Below are positions 10,596-19,278 of a stretch of DNA of 64,000 bases, piece after piece (positions within the stretch are counted from its first letter, which is position 1; every line of letters begins with the position of its first letter). The notes below the pieces were generated by a model. The model worked only from the letters and a program-made list of their open reading frames with translations. It did not search any database and was not told the origin of the DNA. The stretch covers positions 1 to 64,000 of the forward strand of contig CAWACP010000001.1 in NCBI GenBank assembly GCA_963780655.1, given 5' to 3'. Source of the stretch: CAWACP01 sp963780655. GTDB taxonomy: Bacteria > Acidobacteriota > Terriglobia > Bryobacterales > Bryobacteraceae. A program made the position numbers and the translations under genes.

Positions 10596-13247
10596 CTATT
10601 CCGGCAACGTAAGGCTCTTGCTCACTCGAAACGTGTGCGCGACGAACGGCGCTCCGGAACCGGGCTGGCCGCCGCCGATCGACAGCCGGAACTCTCCTTC
10701 CGGCGCGATCACCTGTCCGGCATCGGTCACCATGCTGAGGTCGCGCGGCTGCAGCTCGAACTGCACTTTCTCCGAGGCCTGAGGATCGAGATGCACGCGC
10801 CTGAACCCGCGCAATGCGCGGAGCGGCCGGCCCGGCACGTCGGGGAACTCGAGATACAACTGCACCACTTCATCGCCAGCGACTTTTCCGGTGTTCGTCA
10901 CCATCACCTCAGCGCGCACCGGACCGCCTGCGGCAACCGGTTCCGCGGGAACCCGAAGCTTGCTGTACGCAAAGGTCGTGTAACTCAGCCCGTATCCGAA
11001 CGGGTAGAGCGGCGTGCCTTTGAAATACCGGTAGGTGCGGCCCTGCATCGAGTAATCCTCGAACGGAGGCAGCTGACTCACGTCTTGGTAGAAGGTCACC
11101 GGCAGCCGTCCAGCGGGATTGTTACGGCCGGAGAGCGTTTCCGCGACGGCCGTGCCGCCTTCTTCGCCCGGATACCACGAATCGAGGATCGCGTTCGCGT
11201 GGGCCTGAGCCCAGTTCACGCCGAGCGCACTGCCATTAGTCAGCACCAGAACAACGGGCTTGCCGGCTGCGGCCACTGCTTCGAGAAGATCCTCTTCCGG
11301 CTTCGGCAGATCGAGGCTGGTGCGATCGCCGCCTTTGAACCCCGGCTCGCTCACCTGCATTTCTTCGCCTTCCAGTTCACTGGTAATGCCCAGAACGGCA
11401 ATCACCACGTCGGCTTTTTTGGCCGCCGCAATCGCCTCGGGCTGCGGCCGCAGATCGACCTTCGACCACACCAGCCTGGCATTAGGCTTCTGGTTTTCCG
11501 GCGGGGCATACTGCACGCGCAACGCAGCAGGCTTGCCGGCCTCCAGATGCACGCGCCCCAGTTTGGCCTCGTCGGGATTGCCGCCATAGGCGGACGTGAC
11601 GCTCTTCTCATTCAGCCAGACCCGGAAGAAGCCACTGGCCTTCAGGCCGAGATTATAGTCGCCGGTTTCGGTCGCCGTCAGTTCTCCCTTCCAGCGAATA
11701 ACCAGCGGGTGCACGCCGGCAACCTCAGCGGGCAATGGCTGGGCGCCGGCATCGATGGTGGATACCGTGCGCTCGGCCAGCGGCTTCATGGCCTGAGGGT
11801 TGTTGATGTTGGTCAGGTCGAGCCGGGAGTAGCTGACTGCCACGCCGGGCTTGCCGTCCACTGTCAGCGCGGACGCGGGAACGGGGTCCGCGTCGTGGCT
11901 CAGAAACTGCGTTCCGGGCACGTACTGAATGCTGGCGCTTGTGAACTCCTTCCGCAGTCCCTCCAGAATCGAGACGGTGTGCGTGGGAGTGCCGTTGTAG
12001 TTGCCCAGCAGAACTTTGGTCTGATTCGCCAGCGGACCAATCACCGCGATCCGGATGCCGCTGGTCCTGAGCGGCAGCGTGCCGTCGTTCTTCAGGAGCA
12101 CCATCGATTCGTCGGCGATTTTCCGAGCCATTTCACGGTGTTCGGCGCTGTTCAGCTCGCTGTCATTGATGCTCGCGTACGGGACCATGTTCGGCGGATC
12201 GAACATGCCGAGCTTCACGCGCGCGGTGAATAGCCGGATGAGCGCAGCGTCGATATCGCTCTCTTTGAGATAGCCTCCTTTCACCGCGTCGAGATAAGGC
12301 TTGTAGTCGTGGTTGTCCTTCACTTTGAAGGTGAAATCGACGCACTCGTTGTCCATTCCGCGCTGCAGACTGATGGCCGATGCCTGCGCCTGCGTGGGTT
12401 CATAGTGGTGACCGCGGAAGATGTCGATCACGGCGCCACAGTCGGATACCACATAGCCGTGGAACTCCCACTTGCCGCGGAGCTGATCGTCGAGCAGAAA
12501 CTCGTTCGCGCAGGCTGGTTCGCCGTTGATGCTGTTATAGGCGCACATGACGGACCCGGCTTTCGCCTCGGTCACCGTCGCGCGGAAAGCCGGAAGATAT
12601 GTGTCCAGCTCGTCATGTTTGCTTACGGTCACATCGGCCGTATGGCGAGTTGTCTCGGGGCCGGAGTGCACCGCGTAGTGCTTGGGCGTCGAGATCACGC
12701 GATAGTATTTCGGATCGTCGCCCTGCATCCCGGAGACGAAGGCGACCCCCATGCGCGCGGTGAGGTACGGATCTTCGCCGTAGGTTTCCTGCCCGCGGCC
12801 CCAGCGCGGATCCCGAAAGATGTTGATGTTCGGCGCCCAGAAATCGAGGCCCTGGAAGATTTCGCTGGACCCGCCGCCGGCCTTTACCGCGCGTGCGTGA
12901 ACAACGCGTCCCTCGGTTCCGATGGCGATCGCCATTCTGTGGATGGCGTCGGTATCGAAGGTTGCGGCCAGGCCCACCGGTTCCGGAAACTCCGTTGTTC
13001 CGTCGCGCGCGACGCCGTGCAGCGCTTCGCTCCACCAGTCGTAAGCCGGTATGTTCAGCCTCGGAATGGCCCGCGCCTGGTTCACCAGTTGTGAGGCCTT
13101 TTCCTCGAGGGTCATCCGATGCACCAGGTCCGCGGCCCGCTGTTCGGCAGGCAGGCTCGGATCGAGGTAAGGAGGCTGCTGCGCGCAAACGGCCCAGACC
13201 ACTCCCAGAAAAGCCAGACTCAAACGTGTATGCGCTCTCAGTGGCAT
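10596..13247 (-). CDS. GH3 beta-xylosidase/beta-glucosidase with inserted PA14 domain
   Basis: Retaining exo-beta-glycosidase of the xylan 1,4-beta-xylosidase subtype of GH3. I use the ATG at 13247 because it gives a clean signal peptide (MPLRAHTRLSLAFLGVVWAVCAQ); the frame stays open to 13301. Conserved stretches are YDWWSEALHGVAR, the NINIFRDPRWGRGQETYGEDP block, STPKHYAVHSGPE, and YVVSDCGAV with the catalytic nucleophile D269 (numbering from this start). The second alpha/beta domain follows, then a PA14-type beta domain (about residues 450-600, with GDYNLGLKASGFFRVWLNE), then SELEGEEMQ, and a C-terminal fibronectin-III-like domain with VMVTNTGKVAGDEVVQLYL. At 883 residues it is long because of the PA14 insert, which often binds branched sugars. 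Confidence 0.92.
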   Translation of the reverse strand: MPLRAHTRLSLAFLGVVWAVCAQQPPYLDPSLPAEQRAADLVHRMTLEEKASQLVNQARAIPRLNIPAYDWWSEALHGVARDGTTEFPEPVGLAATFDTDAIHRMAIAIGTEGRVVHARAVKAGGGSSEIFQGLDFWAPNINIFRDPRWGRGQETYGEDPYLTARMGVAFVSGMQGDDPKYYRVISTPKHYAVHSGPETTRHTADVTVSKHDELDTYLPAFRATVTEAKAGSVMCAYNSINGEPACANEFLLDDQLRGKWEFHGYVVSDCGAVIDIFRGHHYEPTQAQASAISLQRGMDNECVDFTFKVKDNHDYKPYLDAVKGGYLKESDIDAALIRLFTARVKLGMFDPPNMVPYASINDSELNSAEHREMARKIADESMVLLKNDGTLPLRTSGIRIAVIGPLANQTKVLLGNYNGTPTHTVSILEGLRKEFTSASIQYVPGTQFLSHDADPVPASALTVDGKPGVAVSYSRLDLTNINNPQAMKPLAERTVSTIDAGAQPLPAEVAGVHPLVIRWKGELTATETGDYNLGLKASGFFRVWLNEKSVTSAYGGNPDEAKLGRVHLEAGKPAALRVQYAPPENQKPNARLVWSKVDLRPQPEAIAAAKKADVVIAVLGITSELEGEEMQVSEPGFKGGDRTSLDLPKPEEDLLEAVAAAGKPVVLVLTNGSALGVNWAQAHANAILDSWYPGEEGGTAVAETLSGRNNPAGRLPVTFYQDVSQLPPFEDYSMQGRTYRYFKGTPLYPFGYGLSYTTFAYSKLRVPAEPVAAGGPVRAEVMVTNTGKVAGDEVVQLYLEFPDVPGRPLRALRGFRRVHLDPQASEKVQFELQPRDLSMVTDAGQVIAPEGEFRLSIGGGQPGSGAPFVAHTFRVSKSLTLPE

Positions 13248-13352
13248 ATGCTGAGCACGGGTGGCTCGCGCCGGCCCGTTTAGTCTCCAATCCAGAATCA
13301 TGTTCGCGTACTGAATCGTATCATCACCACTTCGAGGCTTGAAGCATGCCCG

Positions 13353-14165
13353 TCAGCCGATTCTGACCCTGATGTGCAGCGAGCCCGGCGCCGCGGTTTC
13401 GGACGCTACGATCAGGTAGCCGCCGCCACACCCCGAATACATTGCTCCGGGATAACGCGCCTGCGCCCAGGCGACGATCGCCCTCAGATCGAGGTTAATA
13501 GCAGGGTGCGCGACCGTGTGCGGCAGGATTGCCGCCCAGCACGCCATACAGTCGTTCATGGCCGCTCCCAGGCGGCGGACATCCTTCGCGACGATACCGG
13601 CGAAGCACTCGCGTCCGGTGCGGCCGAGCTTCGCGATCCACTGCGGATCGAGATTACGAATGCCGAGCGGGTTGTAGCCCGGCGGCCGCTGATTCACCGG
13701 GATCAGATGGAGCGCTCGTTCGAGCCAGGCGGCCACATCCGGGTCGCAGTTCGATTCGATGTGCGCGGGAAAATATCCATCATCGACGCCGGCATCGTAG
13801 TCGAGCCGGCTCACGCCCGGATAAATCAGCCCGATCATATCCTGCGAGCCGGACGGCTCGGACTTGCCGGCGTTCTCGGCCGCATACAACTCGCGTACGA
13901 GGGTCGAGCGCGGACGGTCAGGCAGCGCGCCGTTCCAGATTCGGGTGGCGATCCGCCGTGTGCTGCCGGCCATTCCGCAGCGCTCCATGTACCAACAATC
14001 CGGTTCGAGGGAAACAACCACCATGGATCCCGGCGGGTCCGGGTTGTGCCGGGACACAAACGGCTGGTCGATCCACCCGCCGGCCAGGGCGATCCGATTC
14101 GGGATACGGCTGGCGAGGATCGCCATGGCGCCATCGGCCACCGCGACGGGCGTTTCCGCCAACAT
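13353..14165 (-). CDS. GHMP-family sugar kinase-like protein
   Basis: A roughly 270-residue protein related to small-molecule kinases of the galactokinase/heptose kinase (GHMP) group. The N-terminal motif RIPNRIALAGGWIDQPFVS corresponds to the R-x-x-x-AGGxxD substrate-binding start of HddA-like and fucose-kinase-like enzymes; a GCGGGYLIV glycine-rich stretch near the C-terminus corresponds to GHMP motif 3. The reading frame is open upstream through the epimerase gene, but that part is its shadow; the first ATG after the epimerase stop is at 14165, 42 bp away. No good Shine-Dalgarno is visible, so the start is uncertain. Coupling with a nucleotide-sugar epimerase suggests salvage or activation of an unusual hexose or heptose rather than polysaccharide hydrolysis. 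The precise substrate is unknown. Confidence 0.7.
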   Translation of the reverse strand: MLAETPVAVADGAMAILASRIPNRIALAGGWIDQPFVSRHNPDPPGSMVVVSLEPDCWYMERCGMAGSTRRIATRIWNGALPDRPRSTLVRELYAAENAGKSEPSGSQDMIGLIYPGVSRLDYDAGVDDGYFPAHIESNCDPDVAAWLERALHLIPVNQRPPGYNPLGIRNLDPQWIAKLGRTGRECFAGIVAKDVRRLGAAMNDCMACWAAILPHTVAHPAINLDLRAIVAWAQARYPGAMYSGCGGGYLIVASETAAPGSLHIRVRIG

Positions 14166-14206
14166 GGCCGGGGCGCCGTCGGCAAAATCGGACCGGTGGT
14201 CAGCGC

Positions 14207-15253
14207 TTAGTCCCTCACCACTCGTTCGCCCGCTTTGCGATCCGCGTACTGTTGGGAAATCCATGCGTAGGTTCTCTCCATGCCGGTACGCAGCGGGGTG
14301 CACGGCTCCCAGTCGAGCACGCTGTGAATGAACGTGTTGTCGCTGTTCCTGCCGGCGACGCCCTTCGGCGCATCGGGATCGTAGGTTCTCTCCAGTTTGA
14401 CTCCGGCGATTTCTTCCACCATGGTTACGAGGCTGTTGATGGAAATCAGCTCGCTTGATCCGAGGTTCACGGGCGTGGCGATCAGCTTCGGCGAGTGCAT
14501 GATCATGTCGATGCCTCGCACGCAGTCGTCGATATAGCAGAAGCTCCGCGTCTGCGTCCCGTCGCCCCAGATGTCGATGGTCATGCTTCCCGTGTCGATG
14601 GCTTCCAGAACCTTCCGGCACATCGCGGCGGGAGCCTTTTCCCGTCCCCCGAACCAGGTCCCCAGCGGGCCGTATATATTGTGGAAGCGCGCGATGTGCG
14701 TCTCCAGACCACGTTCGGCCCAGTACTCCTGGCAGAACATCTCCGAGACAAGCTTCTCCCAGCCGTAGCCCCGTTCGGCCATGGCCGGGTAGGCGTCCGA
14801 TTCCTTCAGCGCGCGCACGTTCGGATCGCGCTGCAGATCGGTGTTGTAAGCGCATGCCGAAGACGAGAAGAAATACCGGCGCGCTCCACCGCGCCACGCC
14901 GCGTCAATCAGGTTCGTGTTGATCAGTACGCTGCGCAGACACTCGACGCGGAAGTGCTCGATAAAGCCCATCCCGCCCATGTCCGCGGCGAGGTTGTACA
15001 CCTCGATGGCGCCCTCGGCGGCGCGGATGGCGTTCTCTTTCTCGCTGAGATCCATCGACAGGCATTCGACGCCGGGTACGCGCTGATACCAATCGCTCAG
15101 CGGCTTGCGGTCGATGGCGCGGATCCGCGTGTACCCAAGATCGTGGAAATGCCGCGTAAGTGCGCCGGCAATGAAACCGCCGGCCCCGGTGATGAGAATC
15201 AGTTCGTCGGAATCGAGGTTCCGATCGAGATGAACATCTGGCTTTGTCTTCAT
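14207..15253 (-). CDS. NAD-dependent epimerase, GDP-mannose 3,5-epimerase-like
   Basis: Extended SDR enzyme of 348 residues. The nucleotide-binding glycine motif ITGAGGFIAGAL lies near the N-terminus, the active-site region is SSSACAYNTD followed by GYGWEKLVSEMF (catalytic Tyr-x-x-x-Lys), and NLAADMGGMGFI plus RFHNIYGPLGTWFGGREKAPAA are signatures I associate with GDP-mannose 3,5-epimerase, which makes GDP-L-galactose and GDP-L-gulose. It is cytoplasmic, with no signal peptide. It sits between exported glycosidases, GH31 upstream and the GHMP kinase plus GH3 downstream, all on the same strand. The role could be cell-surface glycan synthesis or interconversion of a sugar released by the locus; sequence alone does not decide. 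Confidence 0.82.
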   Translation of the reverse strand: MKTKPDVHLDRNLDSDELILITGAGGFIAGALTRHFHDLGYTRIRAIDRKPLSDWYQRVPGVECLSMDLSEKENAIRAAEGAIEVYNLAADMGGMGFIEHFRVECLRSVLINTNLIDAAWRGGARRYFFSSSACAYNTDLQRDPNVRALKESDAYPAMAERGYGWEKLVSEMFCQEYWAERGLETHIARFHNIYGPLGTWFGGREKAPAAMCRKVLEAIDTGSMTIDIWGDGTQTRSFCYIDDCVRGIDMIMHSPKLIATPVNLGSSELISINSLVTMVEEIAGVKLERTYDPDAPKGVAGRNSDNTFIHSVLDWEPCTPLRTGMERTYAWISQQYADRKAGERVVRD

Positions 15254-15283
15254 TTCGTTTACATTTCGACCGCGGTCATCCCG

Positions 15284-17617
15284 TTACGGAAGGCGTACCG
15301 TTACCTCCTGCCCGTTATACCGGACATCCTTCGCGGGACCGGCCCTGGCGCCGTCCACCAGCACGACGCGAAACGCCCTCTCAGTCGGCATGCCCGGATA
15401 TTCACCGTGGCGCGCCCCGATCGTCAGGACCGCCGATTCATCGTTCCAGTGAAGCGGAATGGTCGCGTGCACGCCCCGCTCATACGCGTATGTGTCGCCT
15501 TCATCTTCGTAAAGGGTGAAGCTGCCGTCGCTCCCCCGGTAGACACGCAACTCGACCGGCTCGTTGCTCCGCTGCTCCGCATATTCGATTTCCGGGCCAA
15601 GCGGCAGAATCGATCCGGCGCGCACGTAGAGAGGGATTCTGTCGAGCGGCGCCTGCGCTTCAATGCGCCGCGCGCCGGCCAGCTTTTCGCCAGACCAGAA
15701 ATCGTACCAGGCGGCCGCAGCGGGAAGGTAAAGCCGTCGGCTCGCGGCGCCCTCCTCGGTTACCGGATTCACGAGGATCGCCGGCCCGAACATGAACTGG
15801 TCGCCGATGTCGGCCACGGCGGGATCGGTCCGCCAGTCCATGATGAGAGGCCGCTGAATTGTGTAGTCCTCGTTCGTAACGCGCCAGGCGAGTGAATAGA
15901 TGTACGGCATCAGGCGGTAACGCAATTTGTCATATCGAATGAGAATGGGAGTCACCGGCCCGTAGGAGAAGACCTCATTGGTATCGTTCACGCGATGCCC
16001 GTGCGTGCGGAACACGGGGCAGAAGGCGCCGTATTCGTACCAGCGCGCGTAGAGTTCCTGGTACGACGGATCGCGCGTATCGCGCTCATATGGCCAGCCA
16101 TAGCCGGCGATGTCGGTGGTCCAGTACGGCATACCGGAGAGAGCGAAGTTCAGGCCCGCCGGAATCTGCCGGGCCAGAGTGAGGAACGTGCCGTAGATAT
16201 CGCCGGACCATACCACCGTCGCGTTCCGCTGCTGCCCCAGAAAAGCCGACCGCGTGAGAATGAACACGCGTTTCGTATTTCCACTTTGACGCCAGTGTTC
16301 GTACACGCCGCCGGTGTGCAGAAGCGGGAACACGTTGGTGTACCGGGCGCCATTGCCGATGGAGATCTTCTTGTCGAACAGAGCGCTGTCGCTGCGGCCG
16401 TTGAGGACCTCGGGCTCGGAGCTGTCCAGCCAGAAACCGTCCCAGCCCTGCGACAGAATCGGTTCCATCAGCATCTTCCAGTACGCGTCGCGAGCGGCCG
16501 GATTCGTCGCGTCGTAATCGGATGTTCCGGGAATGAGAAGTCCCTGGCGCGCGAACTCCTGCTCGTTGGCCGACTTCGGGTCCATCATGGCCCACACCGA
16601 GATGATCGCGTGCACGTTCTCCTCATGAAGCGTGCGCAGCGCGCCGGGGACATCGGGGTGTGGCGCGAGATACTGATCGGTATATTCAGGATCGCCCTGA
16701 AGCTTCCACCAGAACCAGTCCTGCACCATGACGTCCAGCGGCACGTGCTCGGCTCGATACCTGGCGGCCACATTGAGCAGATCCTGCGCGGACCGGTAGC
16801 GATCCTTGGATTGAAAGAACCCGTACGCCCATTTACCGAACAGCGGCGCGTGACCCGTCATCTCGCGGTATTGATGAACGATGGAATCCATCTCCGGGCC
16901 GTAGATGAGGAAGTAATCGATGGCGTCGGCCGCATCGGCGGTCAGTTTCAACTCGCTCGGGAATCGATCGTCGAACCAGGATCGTGAGGCCGTGTTCCAC
17001 AGGATTGCGGATCCGTTCGAGGAAACGAGAAGAGGCAGGGCGACATTGGCGTTGGCCTGCGCCATCTCCACTACGCTTCCGCGAGAGTTGAACACCCCGC
17101 TCTGTTGCTGGCCAAGCCCGTACAACGCCTGCTGCGCGTCCAGGAAGAACCGCTCAGTGACGCGGTAGACATTTTCGCCATTGAGCAGCACCGGGTCGTA
17201 GCGCCGCGGCTCGCGGTCCGATTCCGCGAACAACGTTTTGCCGGAAGGGTCCTTGAACGTCAGCAGGCCAAGCTCCATGTTGAAGTCCACATGCAGCGAG
17301 GGAGTCGAGAGTGTGGCGGTCTTGTCGCCGCGAGTAAAGTCGAACTGGCCCTGTCCACAAGGCGGTTTCACGAACCAGGGTTCCGCCGGGGACGAGCCTT
17401 GCGGATTGCCCGGACCCGCTACGACATGAATCAGCGTGGGTGTGCAGACCGAGACTCGAACGGTCTCGCCCGCGTTGTGCATGACGACGCCGCCCGGCTC
17501 GCGCTCAATAGAAGGAGGCAGCGTCGACGCTTCGGCTCCCCGGCAAAGAGCGGGAGCAGAGAGCGACATCGTCAGGACAAACAGTCTTCGCCATATAGTT
17601 ACGGCATATCCAGTCAT
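15284..17617 (-). CDS. GH31 alpha-xylosidase/alpha-glucosidase, secreted
   Basis: A 777-residue retaining alpha-glycosidase. A signal peptide ends near CRGAEA (residue 29). The N-terminal galactose-mutarotase-like domain is followed by the GH31 barrel with MVQDWFWWK, nucleophile motif GFWLDSSEPE, NVFPLLHTGGVYEHWR, acid/base motif VVWSGDIYGTF, MPYWTTDIAGY and CPVFRTHGHR. The WLDSSEPE version of the nucleophile motif and the YEHWR stretch favour alpha-xylosidase-like clades, the activity needed to unblock xyloglucan side chains. A C-terminal DUF5110-like beta domain ends the protein. The TPR gene stops 59 bp upstream, so it probably belongs to the operon led by the TonB receptor. Confidence 0.9.
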   Translation of the reverse strand: MTGYAVTIWRRLFVLTMSLSAPALCRGAEASTLPPSIEREPGGVVMHNAGETVRVSVCTPTLIHVVAGPGNPQGSSPAEPWFVKPPCGQGQFDFTRGDKTATLSTPSLHVDFNMELGLLTFKDPSGKTLFAESDREPRRYDPVLLNGENVYRVTERFFLDAQQALYGLGQQQSGVFNSRGSVVEMAQANANVALPLLVSSNGSAILWNTASRSWFDDRFPSELKLTADAADAIDYFLIYGPEMDSIVHQYREMTGHAPLFGKWAYGFFQSKDRYRSAQDLLNVAARYRAEHVPLDVMVQDWFWWKLQGDPEYTDQYLAPHPDVPGALRTLHEENVHAIISVWAMMDPKSANEQEFARQGLLIPGTSDYDATNPAARDAYWKMLMEPILSQGWDGFWLDSSEPEVLNGRSDSALFDKKISIGNGARYTNVFPLLHTGGVYEHWRQSGNTKRVFILTRSAFLGQQRNATVVWSGDIYGTFLTLARQIPAGLNFALSGMPYWTTDIAGYGWPYERDTRDPSYQELYARWYEYGAFCPVFRTHGHRVNDTNEVFSYGPVTPILIRYDKLRYRLMPYIYSLAWRVTNEDYTIQRPLIMDWRTDPAVADIGDQFMFGPAILVNPVTEEGAASRRLYLPAAAAWYDFWSGEKLAGARRIEAQAPLDRIPLYVRAGSILPLGPEIEYAEQRSNEPVELRVYRGSDGSFTLYEDEGDTYAYERGVHATIPLHWNDESAVLTIGARHGEYPGMPTERAFRVVLVDGARAGPAKDVRYNGQEVTVRLP

Positions 17618-17676
17618 GGTTCACCTGTGAGTGCAGTGGCCGGGCGCAGGCGGCAGCGGACCTGAATCGCCGGCCC

Positions 17677-19275
17677 TCAATTCGATGACTCCGCCGGGTT
17701 GAGCTGAGCCGGTGCTTCCTTGTCCCGGGCAGCCTGCAGACGTCTCGATCTTGCGAAGGCCTCCTCGGCGTTTTTTCGATCGCCCGCGTCATAGTAAAGC
17801 CGGGCCAGTTGATAGCTGACGCTTCCGTCCTCGTCGCTGGCGAGTCCCTGTTTCAGTTCGGCGATCGCTTCCCGGCTTCGTCCGGTCCGCGCGTACACGC
17901 GACCGAGCAGCGCGTGAACGCGCGGCAGCAGATCGGACCGGACGGCGAAGCTTGCTTTGAGGCACGGTTCTGCTTCTGCGTATCGATGTTGGGCAATCAG
18001 AATCTCGGCGAGAAGGAGATTGATGTCAGGATCCTTCGGGCTCGCAACGCTCGCCTGCCTCGCCTCCGACTCCGCCTCATCGAGCTTGCCATCAGCCAGG
18101 TACGCGGTCGCCAGGCCGCCAAGCCCAGCGACGCTGCCGGGAGAGATCTGAAGAACGCGCGCAAATTCCGCTTCGGCTTCCCGGAGCTTCTTTTGCGCCT
18201 GGTAAACGTCGCCGAGCAATGCATGAAGTTGCGCCGAATCCGGTTCGACTTCACCCGCTCGCGTCAGTGCGACAACCCCAAGCTTCTGGTCCGCACGGAC
18301 GGCCCAGTAGTATCCGCTCGCCTCGCGCGGGTGCTCCGACATCAGGCGATCGCTCGCCTCGGCCGTGGTCTCGGGATCGCCGCCGAAGAAAGAGCTGGCT
18401 GCAAGACGCTCCAGTTCGGCTTTGTCGAGTTTCCCGGTGTCCGGATTGCGGCGATCAGCAGGCATTCTGAACGCATCGTCGCTCGCCCCCCGACCGAAGG
18501 CCGCGCGCGCCGCCGGACAGGTGGCCGCATCCGCTTCGAACTCGCGTTCCGCTTGCTCGGCTTGCTTCTGTTGCATGAGCACGAATCCGAATCCGCTGTG
18601 CGCACACGGAGGAACATCTCCGCTCGCGAACAGCGCCCGATAGATCTCTGCCGCTTCGTCCAGGCGCCCCTGTTCAGCGAGGGCCTGGGCTTTAAGGTCG
18701 GTCGCGTAGCCGGCTTGCGAGTCCGACCTCACAAGGGCGCCGCCGGCGGACTCCGCCAGACCGAAGTAAGCCAGTCCGAGACCGTACCAGGCCTTTCCAT
18801 TCTGAGACGCCGCAATCGTAGCTTCGCGATAAAAGGTTCTCGACTTCATAAAGTCATGCTGCACGTAGTAAGCTCGACCGAGCGCGACCAGCACCTGAGC
18901 GTCTTGTGGCTGCAGGCGGTGCGCCTTCAGCAACCAGGACAGCGCCTCGCCGGGCTTCTTCAGTTCGAGCAGGTCCAGGCCAAGAAACAGCACCGGCGCA
19001 TACAGCGCCGGCTTGAGCCGATTCGCTTTTTGGAGCGCCGTCGCTGCCTGCCCATACTCTTTGGCTGCGTACAATGCCACTCCGAGATTGCTCCACAACT
19101 CCGCGGTGTCAGGACTGATGGCTACTGCCTCGCGATAGCTGGCCGCAGCCGAAGAGAAATCGCTCCTGGCCTCTGCTCTGTGGGCCTCGGCCAGAAGCGA
19201 TTCGAGGCTGGCGGCCGGACACGGCGCAGAGAACGCCGCGCCGGCCGCCAGCAGGATGGTGACTGTGGTGCGCAC
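17677..19275 (-). CDS. Exported TPR-repeat protein, partner of the TonB receptor
   Basis: A 532-residue protein with a cleavable signal peptide (to about SAPCPAAS) and about ten tetratricopeptide repeats, for example SAAASYREAVAISPDTAELWSNLG, AEAEFARVLQISPGSVAGLGGLA and GDRKNAEEAFARSRRLQ. A central stretch (about 200-300) departs from the TPR pattern and has two cysteines. It begins only 3 bp after the TonB receptor stop, so translation is almost certainly coupled. In acidobacterial loci a TPR protein commonly occupies the place held by SusD in Bacteroidota; a glycan-capture or complex-assembly role is inference. No catalytic motif is visible. Confidence 0.85.
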   Translation of the reverse strand: MRTTVTILLAAGAAFSAPCPAASLESLLAEAHRAEARSDFSSAAASYREAVAISPDTAELWSNLGVALYAAKEYGQAATALQKANRLKPALYAPVLFLGLDLLELKKPGEALSWLLKAHRLQPQDAQVLVALGRAYYVQHDFMKSRTFYREATIAASQNGKAWYGLGLAYFGLAESAGGALVRSDSQAGYATDLKAQALAEQGRLDEAAEIYRALFASGDVPPCAHSGFGFVLMQQKQAEQAEREFEADAATCPAARAAFGRGASDDAFRMPADRRNPDTGKLDKAELERLAASSFFGGDPETTAEASDRLMSEHPREASGYYWAVRADQKLGVVALTRAGEVEPDSAQLHALLGDVYQAQKKLREAEAEFARVLQISPGSVAGLGGLATAYLADGKLDEAESEARQASVASPKDPDINLLLAEILIAQHRYAEAEPCLKASFAVRSDLLPRVHALLGRVYARTGRSREAIAELKQGLASDEDGSVSYQLARLYYDAGDRKNAEEAFARSRRLQAARDKEAPAQLNPAESSN

Positions 19276-19278
19276 TGG

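Noticed and set aside
14166..14897. 5' extension of the GHMP kinase frame to 14897
   Set aside because: This part is a shadow of the epimerase gene; its translation is low-complexity Arg/Gly-rich.
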